From positions 1 to 27,419 of the forward strand of contig CAURZK010000011.1 of assembly GCA_963529855.1 (NCBI GenBank): 27,419 nucleotides of DNA, given 5' to 3'. The DNA is from 34-65-8 sp963529855. GTDB taxonomy: Bacteria > Pseudomonadota > Alphaproteobacteria > Sphingomonadales > Sphingomonadaceae. A program made the position numbers and the translations under genes. Below the pieces are notes generated by a model. The model was not told where the DNA came from. It worked only from the letters and a program-made list of their open reading frames with translations, and did no database searches. This document shows, in pieces, positions 14,296 through 21,500 of the stretch (positions are counted from its first letter, which is position 1; each line of letters begins with the position of its first letter).

Positions 14296-14924
14296 CCAAG
14301 CTTGCCGGAAACTGGAGCGAAGAGACGAACAGCAGCTTCACCGAGCGCGCCGAGCGCGCGTTTCGGCTTTTCGAAAGCGGCCTTGCCTGAAGCCTCGGTA
14401 GACAGGAACGTGCGGTGGATGGCGATCGGGCCCTCGTCGAGGCTGACTGCCGCGATCATGGCGGGCAGAAAGCGGGCCCGTCCTTTCGGGCCAAGCGGCG
14501 TTCGTGGATGGAAGCGGAGCGCCGGAGATGCGGCGAGGATGCCGCGGCTTTCAAGATATGCCTTTACCGGACTGGCACGCAGTGGCTGTGCATCGCGCCA
14601 GATTCTCAGCGCTACCGCCGAGGGTTTGCGGGTGCTGGTCAATTCGGGTTCGTTGGTGGTCGCAGAACCTGAAAAAAGCGCCGGTGCCTCGAAACCTTCA
14701 CGCGCCAGAGCAGCCAGCACGCTCTGCTGATCGCATCCCGCGAAACAGTGGAAGAGGATGGCCTTTTGGCCGAGCGTCACACCAAGGGACGGCGTGCGGT
14801 CATCATGCGCGGGGCAACAAGCCATGCCCTTTGTGCCGGACCATTTGCCCCCTCGCGCTTCGCAGATACGACGGGCGGTCTCGGCAAGCGACCGGTTGGG
14901 ATGAGTTTGGACAGACAGGGACAT
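14290..14924 (-). pseudogene. Toprim primase/helicase, 3' truncated
   Basis: This is the N-terminal part of a plasmid/ICE primase with a CHC2-like zinc region (CCPAHDDRTPSLGV, then ILFHCFAGCDQQSVLAAL) and the DUF7146-type core (RIWRDAQPLRASPVKAYLESRGI, then KKRALGALGEAAVRLF-like residues). Complete proteins continue with the Toprim segment beginning GKLGLAEGIETA. Here the match stops at GKLGLG and the frame enters the traK sequence. The catalytic Toprim acidic residues are missing, so the product should be inactive. GAGGAG lies five bases before the ATG. It is divergent from the transglycosylase gene across a LexA box. Confidence 0.85.
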
Positions 14925-14997
14925 GCGAGCTCCTCAGCAAGCAAAGTGGCCCCCTCACCAGCGTTCCTCTCCTCTCCCAAAGGAAGGCATTCACGGC

Positions 14998-15028
14998 TTT
15001 CCTACAGGTATGCGTTCTTTTTATGTTC
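14998..15028 (+). promoter_or_regulatory. LexA box and companion motif, primase/transglycosylase
   Basis: GTTC-TTTTTAT-GTTC at 15014-15028 is an exact SOS box 35 bp before the transglycosylase start and 90 bp before the divergent primase start. TTTCCTACAG at 14998-15007 lies just upstream in plus orientation. It could control both divergent genes. Confidence 0.75.
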
Positions 15029-15062
15029 TCTTTCGATTCGAATCAATGGAGCAAGAATCGAG

Positions 15063-15647
15063 ATGACCTGCCTCAATCGTCTGACCGCGATAGCGGTCGC
15101 CTGTCTGGGGATGATCGCGACCTCCTCACAGCAAGTCCGCGCCCAGGATTTCACCTTGTTCGAGCACGCGATCGTTCCGCCGAAGGCGGACCAGCAGCCG
15201 GCAAGGCAATATCTTCCTGCGATCTACCAGGCCGAGCCGGCAAACGTGTCCTACAGGGAAGGCCTGTATATGGCGGCAATAGCCGAGGCCGAGCGCCGGT
15301 ACGGGCTTCCGACCAACCTGCTTCGGGCTCTCATCTGGGCTGAATCCCGCTTCAATCCGATGGCTGTGAGTCCAGCCGGTGCTGCCGGGCTGGCTCAGCT
15401 TATGCCGGCCACGGCGCGAGAACTGGGCGTCCGTAACCGTCATGACCCTCTTGCATCGATCGACGGTGGCGCCCGGTATCTTCGCGATATGTTGGACCGG
15501 TTCGACGCGGTCCACCTGGCCTTGGCTGCTTACAATGCTGGCCCAGGTGCCGTCTCCCGATCACGCGGCATTCCCAACAATGGTGAAACGCCGCAATATG
15601 TCCGGACTGTGTTGGGACGTTGGCAAGCAATCGGTACGTACAATTGA
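15063..15647 (+). CDS. Lytic transglycosylase, conjugation-type
   Basis: The 194-residue secreted SLT-domain protein cuts peptidoglycan to let the type IV secretion channel cross the wall (VirB1/TrbN-like role). It has a signal peptide (LTAIAVACLGMIATSSQQVRAQD) and the SLT domain from about residue 72. Catalytic E94 is in IWAESRFNP, followed by SPAGAAGLAQLMPATA, IDGGARYLRDMLDRF and the AAYNAGPGAV motif. All core motifs are intact. The ATG at 15063 gives a clean signal peptide; longer upstream frames would read through the LexA box. Confidence 0.92.
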   Translation: MTCLNRLTAIAVACLGMIATSSQQVRAQDFTLFEHAIVPPKADQQPARQYLPAIYQAEPANVSYREGLYMAAIAEAERRYGLPTNLLRALIWAESRFNPMAVSPAGAAGLAQLMPATARELGVRNRHDPLASIDGGARYLRDMLDRFDAVHLALAAYNAGPGAVSRSRGIPNNGETPQYVRTVLGRWQAIGTYN

Positions 15648-15711
15648 CGAAACTACCTGATTTCCGGCTATTGTCTGAAATCATGTGCCGGAATGAAGAC
15701 GGACAACGCTA

Positions 15712-16263
15712 GTGAATGAGACCCCCGGTGAGCCGTTCGACTTTCGCAAGGCGTTGAAGGAGCAGAAGCGCCGGAAGCTGAGAAAGGAGATCGCGTTGGG
15801 TTTGGGAGCATTCGCGATCGTATTTGCTGGAGGGATGCTGGCGCTCAACTGGCCTGTCCATGATGCCAGCCTTGCTAACGACGATCAGCAGCCTCAGGCT
15901 TTATTCCAGCAAGCAAGCTCCCCACAATTCGACATCTGCGGATCGATCCGGCGCACATGCGTCGTGGATGGAGATACTTTTTGGCTTGATGGCGTGAAGA
16001 TCCGGATTGCCGACATCGACACTCCCGAGATCAGCGAGCCTCGTTGCGACTATGAATACCAGCTCGGCATGCGCGCGACGCACCGCCTTGTCGAATTGCT
16101 GAATGGCGGGCCCTTTGAACTGAGGACCATCGGTAGCAGAGACGAGGATCAGTACGGTCGCAAATTGCGGGTTGTAATGCGCGGCGGCCGCTCGCTTGGC
16201 GATCAGCTGGTCAGCGAAGGCCTGGCGCGAACCTGGACCGGGAGACGTGAACCATGGTGCTGA
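15712..16263 (+). CDS. Membrane-anchored thermonuclease-family protein
   Basis: The 183-residue protein is a staphylococcal-nuclease homologue. A basic N-terminus (RKALKEQKRRKLRKE) is followed by one membrane helix (ALGLGAFAIVFAGGMLALNW, about residues 27-47), so the nuclease domain is probably periplasmic. The domain shows VVDGDTFWLDGVKIRIADIDTPEI with the catalytic-type Arg, Asp and Glu, then EDQYGRKLRVV with the second active Arg, and SLGDQLVSEGLAR. The start is GTG at 15712; an ATG shortly after is out of frame. It overlaps the next gene by ten bases. Such nucleases are common in alphaproteobacterial mobile elements. Confidence 0.88.
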   Translation: MNETPGEPFDFRKALKEQKRRKLRKEIALGLGAFAIVFAGGMLALNWPVHDASLANDDQQPQALFQQASSPQFDICGSIRRTCVVDGDTFWLDGVKIRIADIDTPEISEPRCDYEYQLGMRATHRLVELLNGGPFELRTIGSRDEDQYGRKLRVVMRGGRSLGDQLVSEGLARTWTGRREPWC

Positions 16264-16448
16264 ACCGCGATCAGGAATTGTGGGCCGTCGCGCTCTGGGT
16301 CGAAAAGAACCATGGCGAAGAGGGAACCGCGTATATCGCGCAGCAAATCCAGCGGCTATCCAACGAAGGGGACGAGGCTGGCATAGCAACGTGGAAGACT
16401 GTTGCTGAACGGTTCGATCAGCTTAGCTGTAAAAGCTCTACGAACTGA
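16254..16448 (+). CDS. DUF6961-like small protein
   Basis: The 64-residue soluble protein has the pattern RDQELWAVALWVEKNHGEEG, then YIAQQIQRL and DEAGIATWKTVAERFDQL. I recognise this as the DUF6961-type family found next to thermonuclease genes in sphingomonad elements. No function is known. Its start lies inside the end of the thermonuclease gene, pointing to co-expression. Confidence 0.72.
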   Translation: MVLNRDQELWAVALWVEKNHGEEGTAYIAQQIQRLSNEGDEAGIATWKTVAERFDQLSCKSSTN

Positions 16449-16459
16449 GGCTCGGCACG

Positions 16460-16564
16460 ATGCGGAATTGGCTTAAAGTCTGGGGCATCAGAATTGAGTT
16501 CGCCTTGCTCGCGTCAGTTTCCCTGATAGGGCTAGTCCTGAGCCTTCGGTCCTGCATTGGCTGA
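16460..16564 (+). CDS. Possible 34-residue membrane peptide
   Basis: A short frame MRNWLKVWGIRIEFALLASVSL with one likely membrane helix (EFALLASVSLIGLVLSL) and a basic Arg/Cys end. GAGG lies about nine bases before the ATG, and it follows the DUF6961-like gene by eleven bases. It may be real but is short and unsupported by a known family. Confidence 0.35.
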   Translation: MRNWLKVWGIRIEFALLASVSLIGLVLSLRSCIG

Positions 16565-16584
16565 GAAAAAATTCCTTCTTCCGA

Positions 16585-17808
16585 TCAACCCTTCGCAAAC
16601 TTCCCCACGATGACCTTTCCTCCTGTCCGGAGCTCATCGAGGTAGTCGCTCCACCATTGAGCCATGCGCACCCGCTCGTCCCAATGTTTGCCGCGATGGT
16701 AGATGCCACGCACGACATTGCTGTCGCCATGTGCCAGGGCGCGCTCGATCGCATCCGGATTCCAGAGTCCCGACTCGTTCAGGAATGTCGATGCTGTCGC
16801 CCGGAGTCCGTGCGCGGTGACTTCTTCCTTCGAATATCCCATGCGACGGAATGCGGCATTGAGCGTGTTTTCACTCATAGGACGCTTGGAGCTGCGCGCA
16901 GACGGGAAGACATAACCTTCGCGGCCGAGCATCTCGGCCAGATCAGTAAGATAGCCTCTAACCTGCTTGGAAAGCGGGACAGCATGCGCTCGACGCGCTT
17001 TCATTTTACCGGCAGGGATTTTCCAGACCCCATCGACAAGGTCGATCTCATGCCATTCGGCGTGCCGGAGTTCGCCGGGGCGCACGAATACATGCGGCGC
17101 GATCTGCAAAGCTAACTTCGTCACCATGTAGCCAGTGAAGTCGTCGATTGCGCGCAGCAGCCCGCCTAACTCGGTGGGCTCGAGAATTGCTGCATAATGC
17201 GTGGCTCTCGGCGTTACGAGAGCACCCTTCAGCATACTGGTCGGATCGGATTTGCAGCGGGTAGTAGCGACACCGTAGCGAAACACGCGGCCGGCGAACG
17301 AGCGGCATTTCTTCGCAGTCTCGTGCTTACCAGTGGCTTCCAGCCGTTTGAGGGGAGCCAGGACTTCGAACGGCTCGATCTCGTTGATGGGTCGGTTCCC
17401 GATGGCAGGCGCAAGCTTGTCGAGAAAATAATTGGCCTTGACGATCGTGCCATCGGCGCGGCCATTCTGGACCATCATCTGTTCAATATACTCACGTGCG
17501 ACTGCCTCGAACGTCTGTGCAGAAAGGAACTCGGCGCGGATTTTCCGCTTCCGCTTTTCAAAGGCCGGGTCGGCCCCTGAAGCAACTGCTCGTCTTGCCT
17601 CGTAGGCCGCGTCTCGCGCTTGCTTGAGGCTGATGTCGGGATAGCTGCCGATGCAGAGCTTCTTTTGCGCACCGCCGATCCGGTATCGGAATCGCCAAAG
17701 CTTGCTACCGGTCGGCGTGACCTCAACATATAGGCCGCGCTCATCGGTGACCTTGTACGGCTTATCTTTGGGCTTGAGTGCGCGGAGGCGAGTATCTGTC
17801 AGCGGCAT
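16585..17808 (-). CDS. Tyrosine site-specific integrase, complete
   Basis: This is a 407-residue P4/ICE-type integrase. It has an arm-binding DUF4102 domain (about residues 3-90; LTDTRLRALKPKDKPYKVTDERGLYVEV, then KLCIGSYPDISLKQAR), a core-binding domain (about 100-190) and a catalytic domain (about 210-390). The active-site residues are present: R243 (VRPGELRHAEW), K268/K270, H333-x-x-R336 (TAHGLRA), H360 (LAHGD) and the nucleophile Y370 (GIYHRG). It appears fully functional. The gene starts 166 bp from a tRNA 3'-end fragment at 17974-17998, which is its likely attachment site. It is unrelated in detail to the broken integrase at 1479-2101. Confidence 0.95.
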   Translation of the reverse strand: MPLTDTRLRALKPKDKPYKVTDERGLYVEVTPTGSKLWRFRYRIGGAQKKLCIGSYPDISLKQARDAAYEARRAVASGADPAFEKRKRKIRAEFLSAQTFEAVAREYIEQMMVQNGRADGTIVKANYFLDKLAPAIGNRPINEIEPFEVLAPLKRLEATGKHETAKKCRSFAGRVFRYGVATTRCKSDPTSMLKGALVTPRATHYAAILEPTELGGLLRAIDDFTGYMVTKLALQIAPHVFVRPGELRHAEWHEIDLVDGVWKIPAGKMKARRAHAVPLSKQVRGYLTDLAEMLGREGYVFPSARSSKRPMSENTLNAAFRRMGYSKEEVTAHGLRATASTFLNESGLWNPDAIERALAHGDSNVVRGIYHRGKHWDERVRMAQWWSDYLDELRTGGKVIVGKFAKG

Positions 17809-17825
17809 GTGGGGGCCTTTTCATC

Positions 17826-17857
17826 TGGGCCTTTGCGAAACGGCCTCAAAAGGCCCA
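17826..17857. repeat. Inverted repeat before the integrase
   Basis: TGGGCCTTT (17826-17834) and AAAGGCCCA (17849-17857) form a perfect 9-bp inverted pair immediately upstream of the integrase start. A near-direct repeat of CGATCCGGAACGATCC follows a few dozen bases on. Binding sites for integrase, excisionase or a repressor would be expected here. Confidence 0.4.
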
Positions 17858-17973
17858 CAAAAGTGTCTGGAACCCCCGAGAACAGGCGGGACGATCCGGA
17901 ACGATCCAAGGGCCAAATCCCTAGGATTTCTGCGGGTTTTATAGATTATTTGGGAGAACGTGAGAAGAACAAA

Positions 17974-17998
17974 TGGTGCCCAGAAGAGGACTCGAACC
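17974..17998 (-). other. tRNA 3'-end fragment, probable att site
   Basis: The minus strand reads GGTTCGAGTCCTCTTCTGG followed by GCACCA. This is a T-loop (TTCGAGT), the 3' side of the T-stem (CCTCT), an acceptor strand (TCTGGGC), discriminator A and CCA. No tRNA body lies to the right: the expected 5' T-stem is AGAGG but the sequence is AGCGG, and nothing like an anticodon arm follows. It is therefore a 25-bp attachment-site copy, probably from a leucine-type tRNA gene (identity inferred from T-stem and acceptor, not certain). It lies next to the integrase at 16585-17808. Confidence 0.72.
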
Positions 17999-18201
17999 GC
18001 TCTCAGAATGTCGCAAAACTGCGAGAAACTTGACCTTGGTTACTTAAGTGAGGCCCCCGTCAGTGCCCCCAGATTGCATTTTTACCAGAGGATTTGGGTC
18101 CCATCCTCGAAAAAGTCTAATGATTTCAATGACAGTCTTTTACAGCAAATTGATGGGAAAGACCAGCCAATTTGCCCCAACCGAGTGGCTGAATTCAGGA
18201 G

Positions 18202-19182
18202 CTATCCGCGCACCTTCGCCCACTCCTCCCAATAGGGCACTAGCTCATCAGGCAGGCTTTCCACAAACTCGCGGCCCAATGAATAATGAGGCATCGCCTC
18301 GGCAACCGCGTCGAGCAGCGCCGCTCCCTGCACCGTGTCCTTGCGCCGCTTGAGCGGGTTCCGCTTGGCCTGAGCGCCCAACCAGAGTTTGTGGAGCGCG
18401 AACCAGCGGGGGTCAGGTGCAACGATGCGCGCCGGGCTACCATCACGGCATGGGACGACTTGATCTACCCGCCGACCGGGCAAGAGCCATTCCTGTTCGG
18501 GTAGCGGTACAGGTCGTGGCCGATCCTTTCCGGCGAGCGTTTCGACACGCGATGGTGCTACCAGCAATTCGACTTCATAGGCCTTCGCGTTGCGCGCTTG
18601 GAATTCCCGCTCGGTATTAATCGTGAATGTCGGATCGACCGCTTTGAGCATGTCCCAAAGCTGCGTTCCGTCTTCCGGTTCGTCAGCCGTCCAGGCGAGA
18701 TCGAAGTCCTCTGTCTCGTCCGGCACGTCGCGGAAAGTGCCCGCAGCTTCTAGCGCATAGGCGGCCATCGCATTTGTCCCGACCACAAGCAGATGGCTGC
18801 CGAGAAGCGAGCGCCGGTCTGCCTCTCGAAGGATTGGACCCGCGTCCGCCGAGAGGAGCGGCAAGCGCAACGCGCGTGCAATCCGGGTGCTCTCGCCAAG
18901 TGCGTCCCGCGCACCGTCCCGGCGTTCCCTCAGAGCACTCTTTGCAGCCTTATAATCCTCAAACTGGACTTCCTTTTCGTCGTCCCAGGCACCGAGACTT
19001 TTCCCGTTCCCGCTGCGATCGAAGATCTCGTAAAGATACTCGTAACCGCCGACCTTCTTGCGCCTCAGGTCGTATGGCATCGCATAGAGTTCGCGCTCGG
19101 CCTCGATCCACGCGTCATAGCGCTGGCGCATGTTGATGAGCGCGCGTTCCTGTTCGGCAGAGAATGGTTGGATCACAGCCAT
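18202..19182 (-). CDS. Nucleotidyltransferase-fold protein (NTP_transf_8-like)
   Basis: The 326-residue cytoplasmic protein has a nucleotidyltransferase-type core: LLVVGTNAMAAYALEAAG (about residues 131-148) followed by TEDFDLAW, with D159 and D161 as the metal-binding pair. This is the pattern of the NTP_transf_8 group. The C-terminal part (DPRWFALHKLWLGAQAKRNPLKRRKD) is also typical. Substrate and role are unknown; related folds occur in toxin-antitoxin and defence modules, but no partner gene is evident here. A 9-bp inverted repeat overlaps its upstream region. Confidence 0.72.
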   Translation of the reverse strand: MAVIQPFSAEQERALINMRQRYDAWIEAERELYAMPYDLRRKKVGGYEYLYEIFDRSGNGKSLGAWDDEKEVQFEDYKAAKSALRERRDGARDALGESTRIARALRLPLLSADAGPILREADRRSLLGSHLLVVGTNAMAAYALEAAGTFRDVPDETEDFDLAWTADEPEDGTQLWDMLKAVDPTFTINTEREFQARNAKAYEVELLVAPSRVETLAGKDRPRPVPLPEQEWLLPGRRVDQVVPCRDGSPARIVAPDPRWFALHKLWLGAQAKRNPLKRRKDTVQGAALLDAVAEAMPHYSLGREFVESLPDELVPYWEEWAKVRG

Positions 19183-19189
19183 CGCTGCG

Positions 19190-19233
19190 ATTTATCCCAC
19201 AAATATCCAATTTTCAATAAACGCGGGATAAAT
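19190..19233. promoter_or_regulatory. Inverted repeat operator candidate
   Basis: ATTTATCCC (19190-19198) and GGGATAAAT (19225-19233) form a perfect 9-bp inverted pair in an AT-rich stretch directly upstream of the nucleotidyltransferase-fold gene (start 19182). Autorepressor or dimer binding is plausible. It could also form a stem in RNA. Confidence 0.45.
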
Positions 19234-19327
19234 GCCCTTTTGGCATCACATTCCCCTCGGCCATCCTTGCCTTGACGGTCCAACTAGATGCATCTTCCCC
19301 GATGGGACTCATTTGGAGAGAGCTTCG

Positions 19328-19591
19328 GTGAGCAAACTAACTGCACAGGTGTTGGCAACGGTGAACGGTCCCTATCGGACCAAGCAATCCGCTCAGCAGC
19401 TCGCAACCCTTATCACAGACCCTTCGAGCGCGCAGGCACATAATGCCGCTGCTTTCGCTTTCTTCTCGGAGATTGCACCAGCAGTCCAATTGGCCTTCAT
19501 TGCAGAAATGAATGTCGATGAGGCCAGGGTGAAGGCTGTCGCCCGCCAATTCTCAGACATGGCCGGGTACCCGCTACCTCTGGCACCTTGA
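19328..19591 (+). CDS. Hypothetical protein
   Basis: The 87-residue soluble protein has no recognised domain. The sequence is mainly helical (LTAQVLATVNGPYRTKQSAQQLATLI, then AAAFAFFSEIAPAVQLAFIAEMNVDEARVKAVARQFSDM). I choose the GTG at 19328 with GAGAGAGC just upstream. An earlier ATG at 19232 would add a poor-looking N-terminus overlapping the inverted repeat. It converges with the nuclease-like gene that ends at 19618. Confidence 0.5.
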   Translation: MSKLTAQVLATVNGPYRTKQSAQQLATLITDPSSAQAHNAAAFAFFSEIAPAVQLAFIAEMNVDEARVKAVARQFSDMAGYPLPLAP

Positions 19592-19617
19592 AGGACAGGG
19601 TCAGCTGAAATCGGGAT

Positions 19618-20157
19618 TCACTCAGTCCCGATATCAGCCCATTCAAGAACCAGCTTGTCACCTTTTGCACGGGGCAAGGACTTACGTGGAATGAGCTTCC
19701 CGCGCACTTCGAAATCAGATGTGATCTTGACCAGAAAGACCATGCTGAAGTTCCGTTTAAGGTTCAGCGTGACCCGGTCATTGCTTTTGAATGGCGTGAT
19801 TGTCTTGACCTCGACCAGGTCATTGCCGAGCCGCCCGTCCGATCCTTGAGCGTAGTTGCGGTGCAGCTTGATGCCGTGCGTGATCGCCCCGTAGAGTTCT
19901 CCGATATCGCCATACACCTGAAGGTGCTTGCCTGTGTGAAGGTGATAATCTTCAGCCGTGGCGATCAGGTTCTCGAAAATCGAGACCAGCGACAGATCGG
20001 CATTGGGATATTTTGCCCGCCATTCCTTGTACTGGATTTGCTCGTTGATCTCGTCCCAGCTGATCCATCCGCCATCATCCCAGATGGCATTGTCCGGCCC
20101 AAGTTGCTGCATCCGTAATTCCGCTAACGTGCAAAGATTTTCGCGTTTTCTTTGCAT
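19618..20157 (-). CDS. Uncharacterised protein, possible PD-(D/E)XK nuclease
   Basis: The 179-residue protein has no family I can name. The stretch GELYGAITHGIKLHRN (with a Glu near residue 87) followed by GNDLVEVKTITP contains the D-x(2)-E-x-K arrangement (LVEVKT) of restriction-endonuclease-like folds, and a predicted strand-rich tail follows. Acidic and lysine positions fit the PD-(D/E)XK pattern, but this is by eye. The ATG at 20157 is preferred; a TTG at 20175 is possible. It neighbours the nucleotidyltransferase-fold gene, so the stretch may be a small defence cargo. Confidence 0.5.
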   Translation of the reverse strand: MQRKRENLCTLAELRMQQLGPDNAIWDDGGWISWDEINEQIQYKEWRAKYPNADLSLVSIFENLIATAEDYHLHTGKHLQVYGDIGELYGAITHGIKLHRNYAQGSDGRLGNDLVEVKTITPFKSNDRVTLNLKRNFSMVFLVKITSDFEVRGKLIPRKSLPRAKGDKLVLEWADIGTE

Positions 20158-20175
20158 GTCCGCATCAACGTGCAA

Positions 20176-20549
20176 AACGAAAGCGCGTTTGCTTGTTATA
20201 TCGGCTCAAGCTGTGATTTGCGTGAAAACCGGTCTTCCGCTGCATCCGAACAGTAGATTTGGCCCCTCATTTCCCTGGAGCGGGCTTTTGGCGGGAAAAA
20301 ATCTTTCAGTCCCGCACTGTCCATAGCGATCCAACATCGTCCACCCGCCAATGCGGAACGGCATTAGTTCTCTTTTTGTTCTTTCCTACAGCATTGCGAT
20401 TCGCATAGCTTGGCCAGCGTCACCTAAGCCAAGGGTGGCGCTGAGTTGGAACTCTGATTGCACGATCAGTACGGCAAACTGAAAGCAACCCATCGTCGCG
20501 AGGGGACAAGCGGCAACGGTGACAGAACCTTGAAGCAAAGGAATCTGTC
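20176..20549. other. Gene-free stretch with control elements
   Basis: No gene is seen. It contains the AACGTGCAAA repeat copy at 20167-20176 (the other copy is at 20126-20135), a small hairpin GCGGGA/TCCCGC at 20291-20315 and the LexA box with companion motif at 20367-20391. It ends in the ribosome binding site of the AlpA-like gene. Confidence 0.5.
20367..20391 (+). promoter_or_regulatory. LexA box and companion motif before right-hand AlpA gene
   Basis: GTTC-TCTTTTT-GTTC at 20367-20381 is an exact SOS box. TTTCCTACAG follows at once (20382-20391) in plus orientation. The gene downstream on the same strand is the AlpA-like regulator at 20550. Confidence 0.75.
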
Positions 20550-20741
20550 ATGTCGAATATCGAACTACTCACCTGCCATGAGGTCATGCGCCTGACTGGC
20601 ATTCGCAGCCGGACAACGATCTGGCGCCGCATCCGCCGGGGTGCCTTTCCTCATCCCATCGACATTGGCGGCGGGCGTATCCGCTGGCGTTCCACTGACA
20701 TCGAGGAGTGGATCGAGGCCCTCCCCCTGCGCAGCTATTGA
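20550..20741 (+). CDS. AlpA-family DNA-binding protein
   Basis: The 63-residue protein has the AlpA/excisionase winged helix: LLTCHEVMRLTGIRSRTTIWRRIRRGAFPHPIDIGGGRIRWRSTDIEEWIEAL. Length and motifs are complete. AAAGGAATCTGTC precedes the ATG. It is distinct from the AlpA-like protein at 11630-11854, so two such regulators occur in the window. It probably controls the mobilization genes downstream. Confidence 0.85.
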   Translation: MSNIELLTCHEVMRLTGIRSRTTIWRRIRRGAFPHPIDIGGGRIRWRSTDIEEWIEALPLRSY

Positions 20742-20783
20742 CCCCTCCAATGCGGGCAATGGCCCGCAGAAAGCCAATCCCCC

Positions 20784-21299
20784 ATGTCTATCCTTTCCCT
20801 GATCAACGCCGCCCTGCAGAAGCATGGCTGGCTGATCGCTCGCCTTCCTAGCGACGACGAAGAACGTGCGGCCCAGCTCGTCGAATTGCTCGTTGAAGAC
20901 AATGCCGATGGGCGCGCCCGTCGCCACACATTGCATCCCTGGCTCTGGTACGAGCGCCCGGTCCGCGAGCGGTTTGAGGGACAAGATTGTTGCTTCACTG
21001 TCGAGGGCCCGATTTACAGGAGCCGGGACGGAACCGGGTATCCCCTTGGCAGTCAGCTTCGTACCGAATTCGGGTGGCTGGACCTTACGCCAGAAGAGAC
21101 CAACCAGCTCGCAGATGAGGTTCGATCAGCGATCGACCTGACCCTGCTTCGCTGGTTTACGCGCCCCGATATGGCGGACCGCCAGTTGCCTTCGCGCCAG
21201 TCCCGCGAGCGCTACTTTGACGATGATCTCGCCCGTAATCTGATCCTTTCTGCGACGCCTCAAACGGCAAGTATGGAGCAAGATGCCCATGCCAATTGA
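20784..21299 (+). CDS. Hypothetical protein
   Basis: The 171-residue soluble protein has no domain I recognise. Features are an acidic helix (DDEERAAQLVELLVEDNADG), a Trp-rich middle (HPWLWYERPVRERFEGQDCC) and a C-terminal basic/acidic tail. The start at 20784 has no strong ribosome binding site. It lies between the AlpA-like gene and the candidate oriT. Confidence 0.6.
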   Translation: MSILSLINAALQKHGWLIARLPSDDEERAAQLVELLVEDNADGRARRHTLHPWLWYERPVRERFEGQDCCFTVEGPIYRSRDGTGYPLGSQLRTEFGWLDLTPEETNQLADEVRSAIDLTLLRWFTRPDMADRQLPSRQSRERYFDDDLARNLILSATPQTASMEQDAHAN

Positions 21300-21329
21300 C
21301 CGGAAAATGGCTGGAGAAGGCAGGGGCCA

Positions 21330-21344
21330 CGATACTGCGTATCG
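21330..21344. other. Candidate oriT hairpin
   Basis: CGATAC-TGC-GTATCG is a perfect 6-bp stem with a three-base loop in the stretch just before the mobilization genes. Its TGCGTAT resembles the start of the R388 TrwC nic region (TGCGTATTGTCT). GC-rich hairpins GCGCGC-GGATA-GCGCGC (near 21410) and GCGCGC-TTCGA-GCGCGC (near 21470) follow. Origin function is inferred from location next to a MobF relaxase and from the hairpins. Confidence 0.35.
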
Positions 21345-21500
21345 GACCCGTAATTTCCATACACACCCCACGCACCTGTGCATCGAGGAATTCTGCGGTT
21401 TCTGGAGCGCGCGGATAGCGCGCTCGCTCAGGCAATGCGTTCAGACCCTCGCAATTCTGCCACTTCCGGAGCGCGCTTCGAGCGCGCGCTGGAGGTGGTG

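Noticed and set aside
17974..18060. A complete tRNA gene on the minus strand
   Set aside because: Only the T-loop, 3' T-stem and acceptor end are present; no anticodon or D arm can be drawn to the right.
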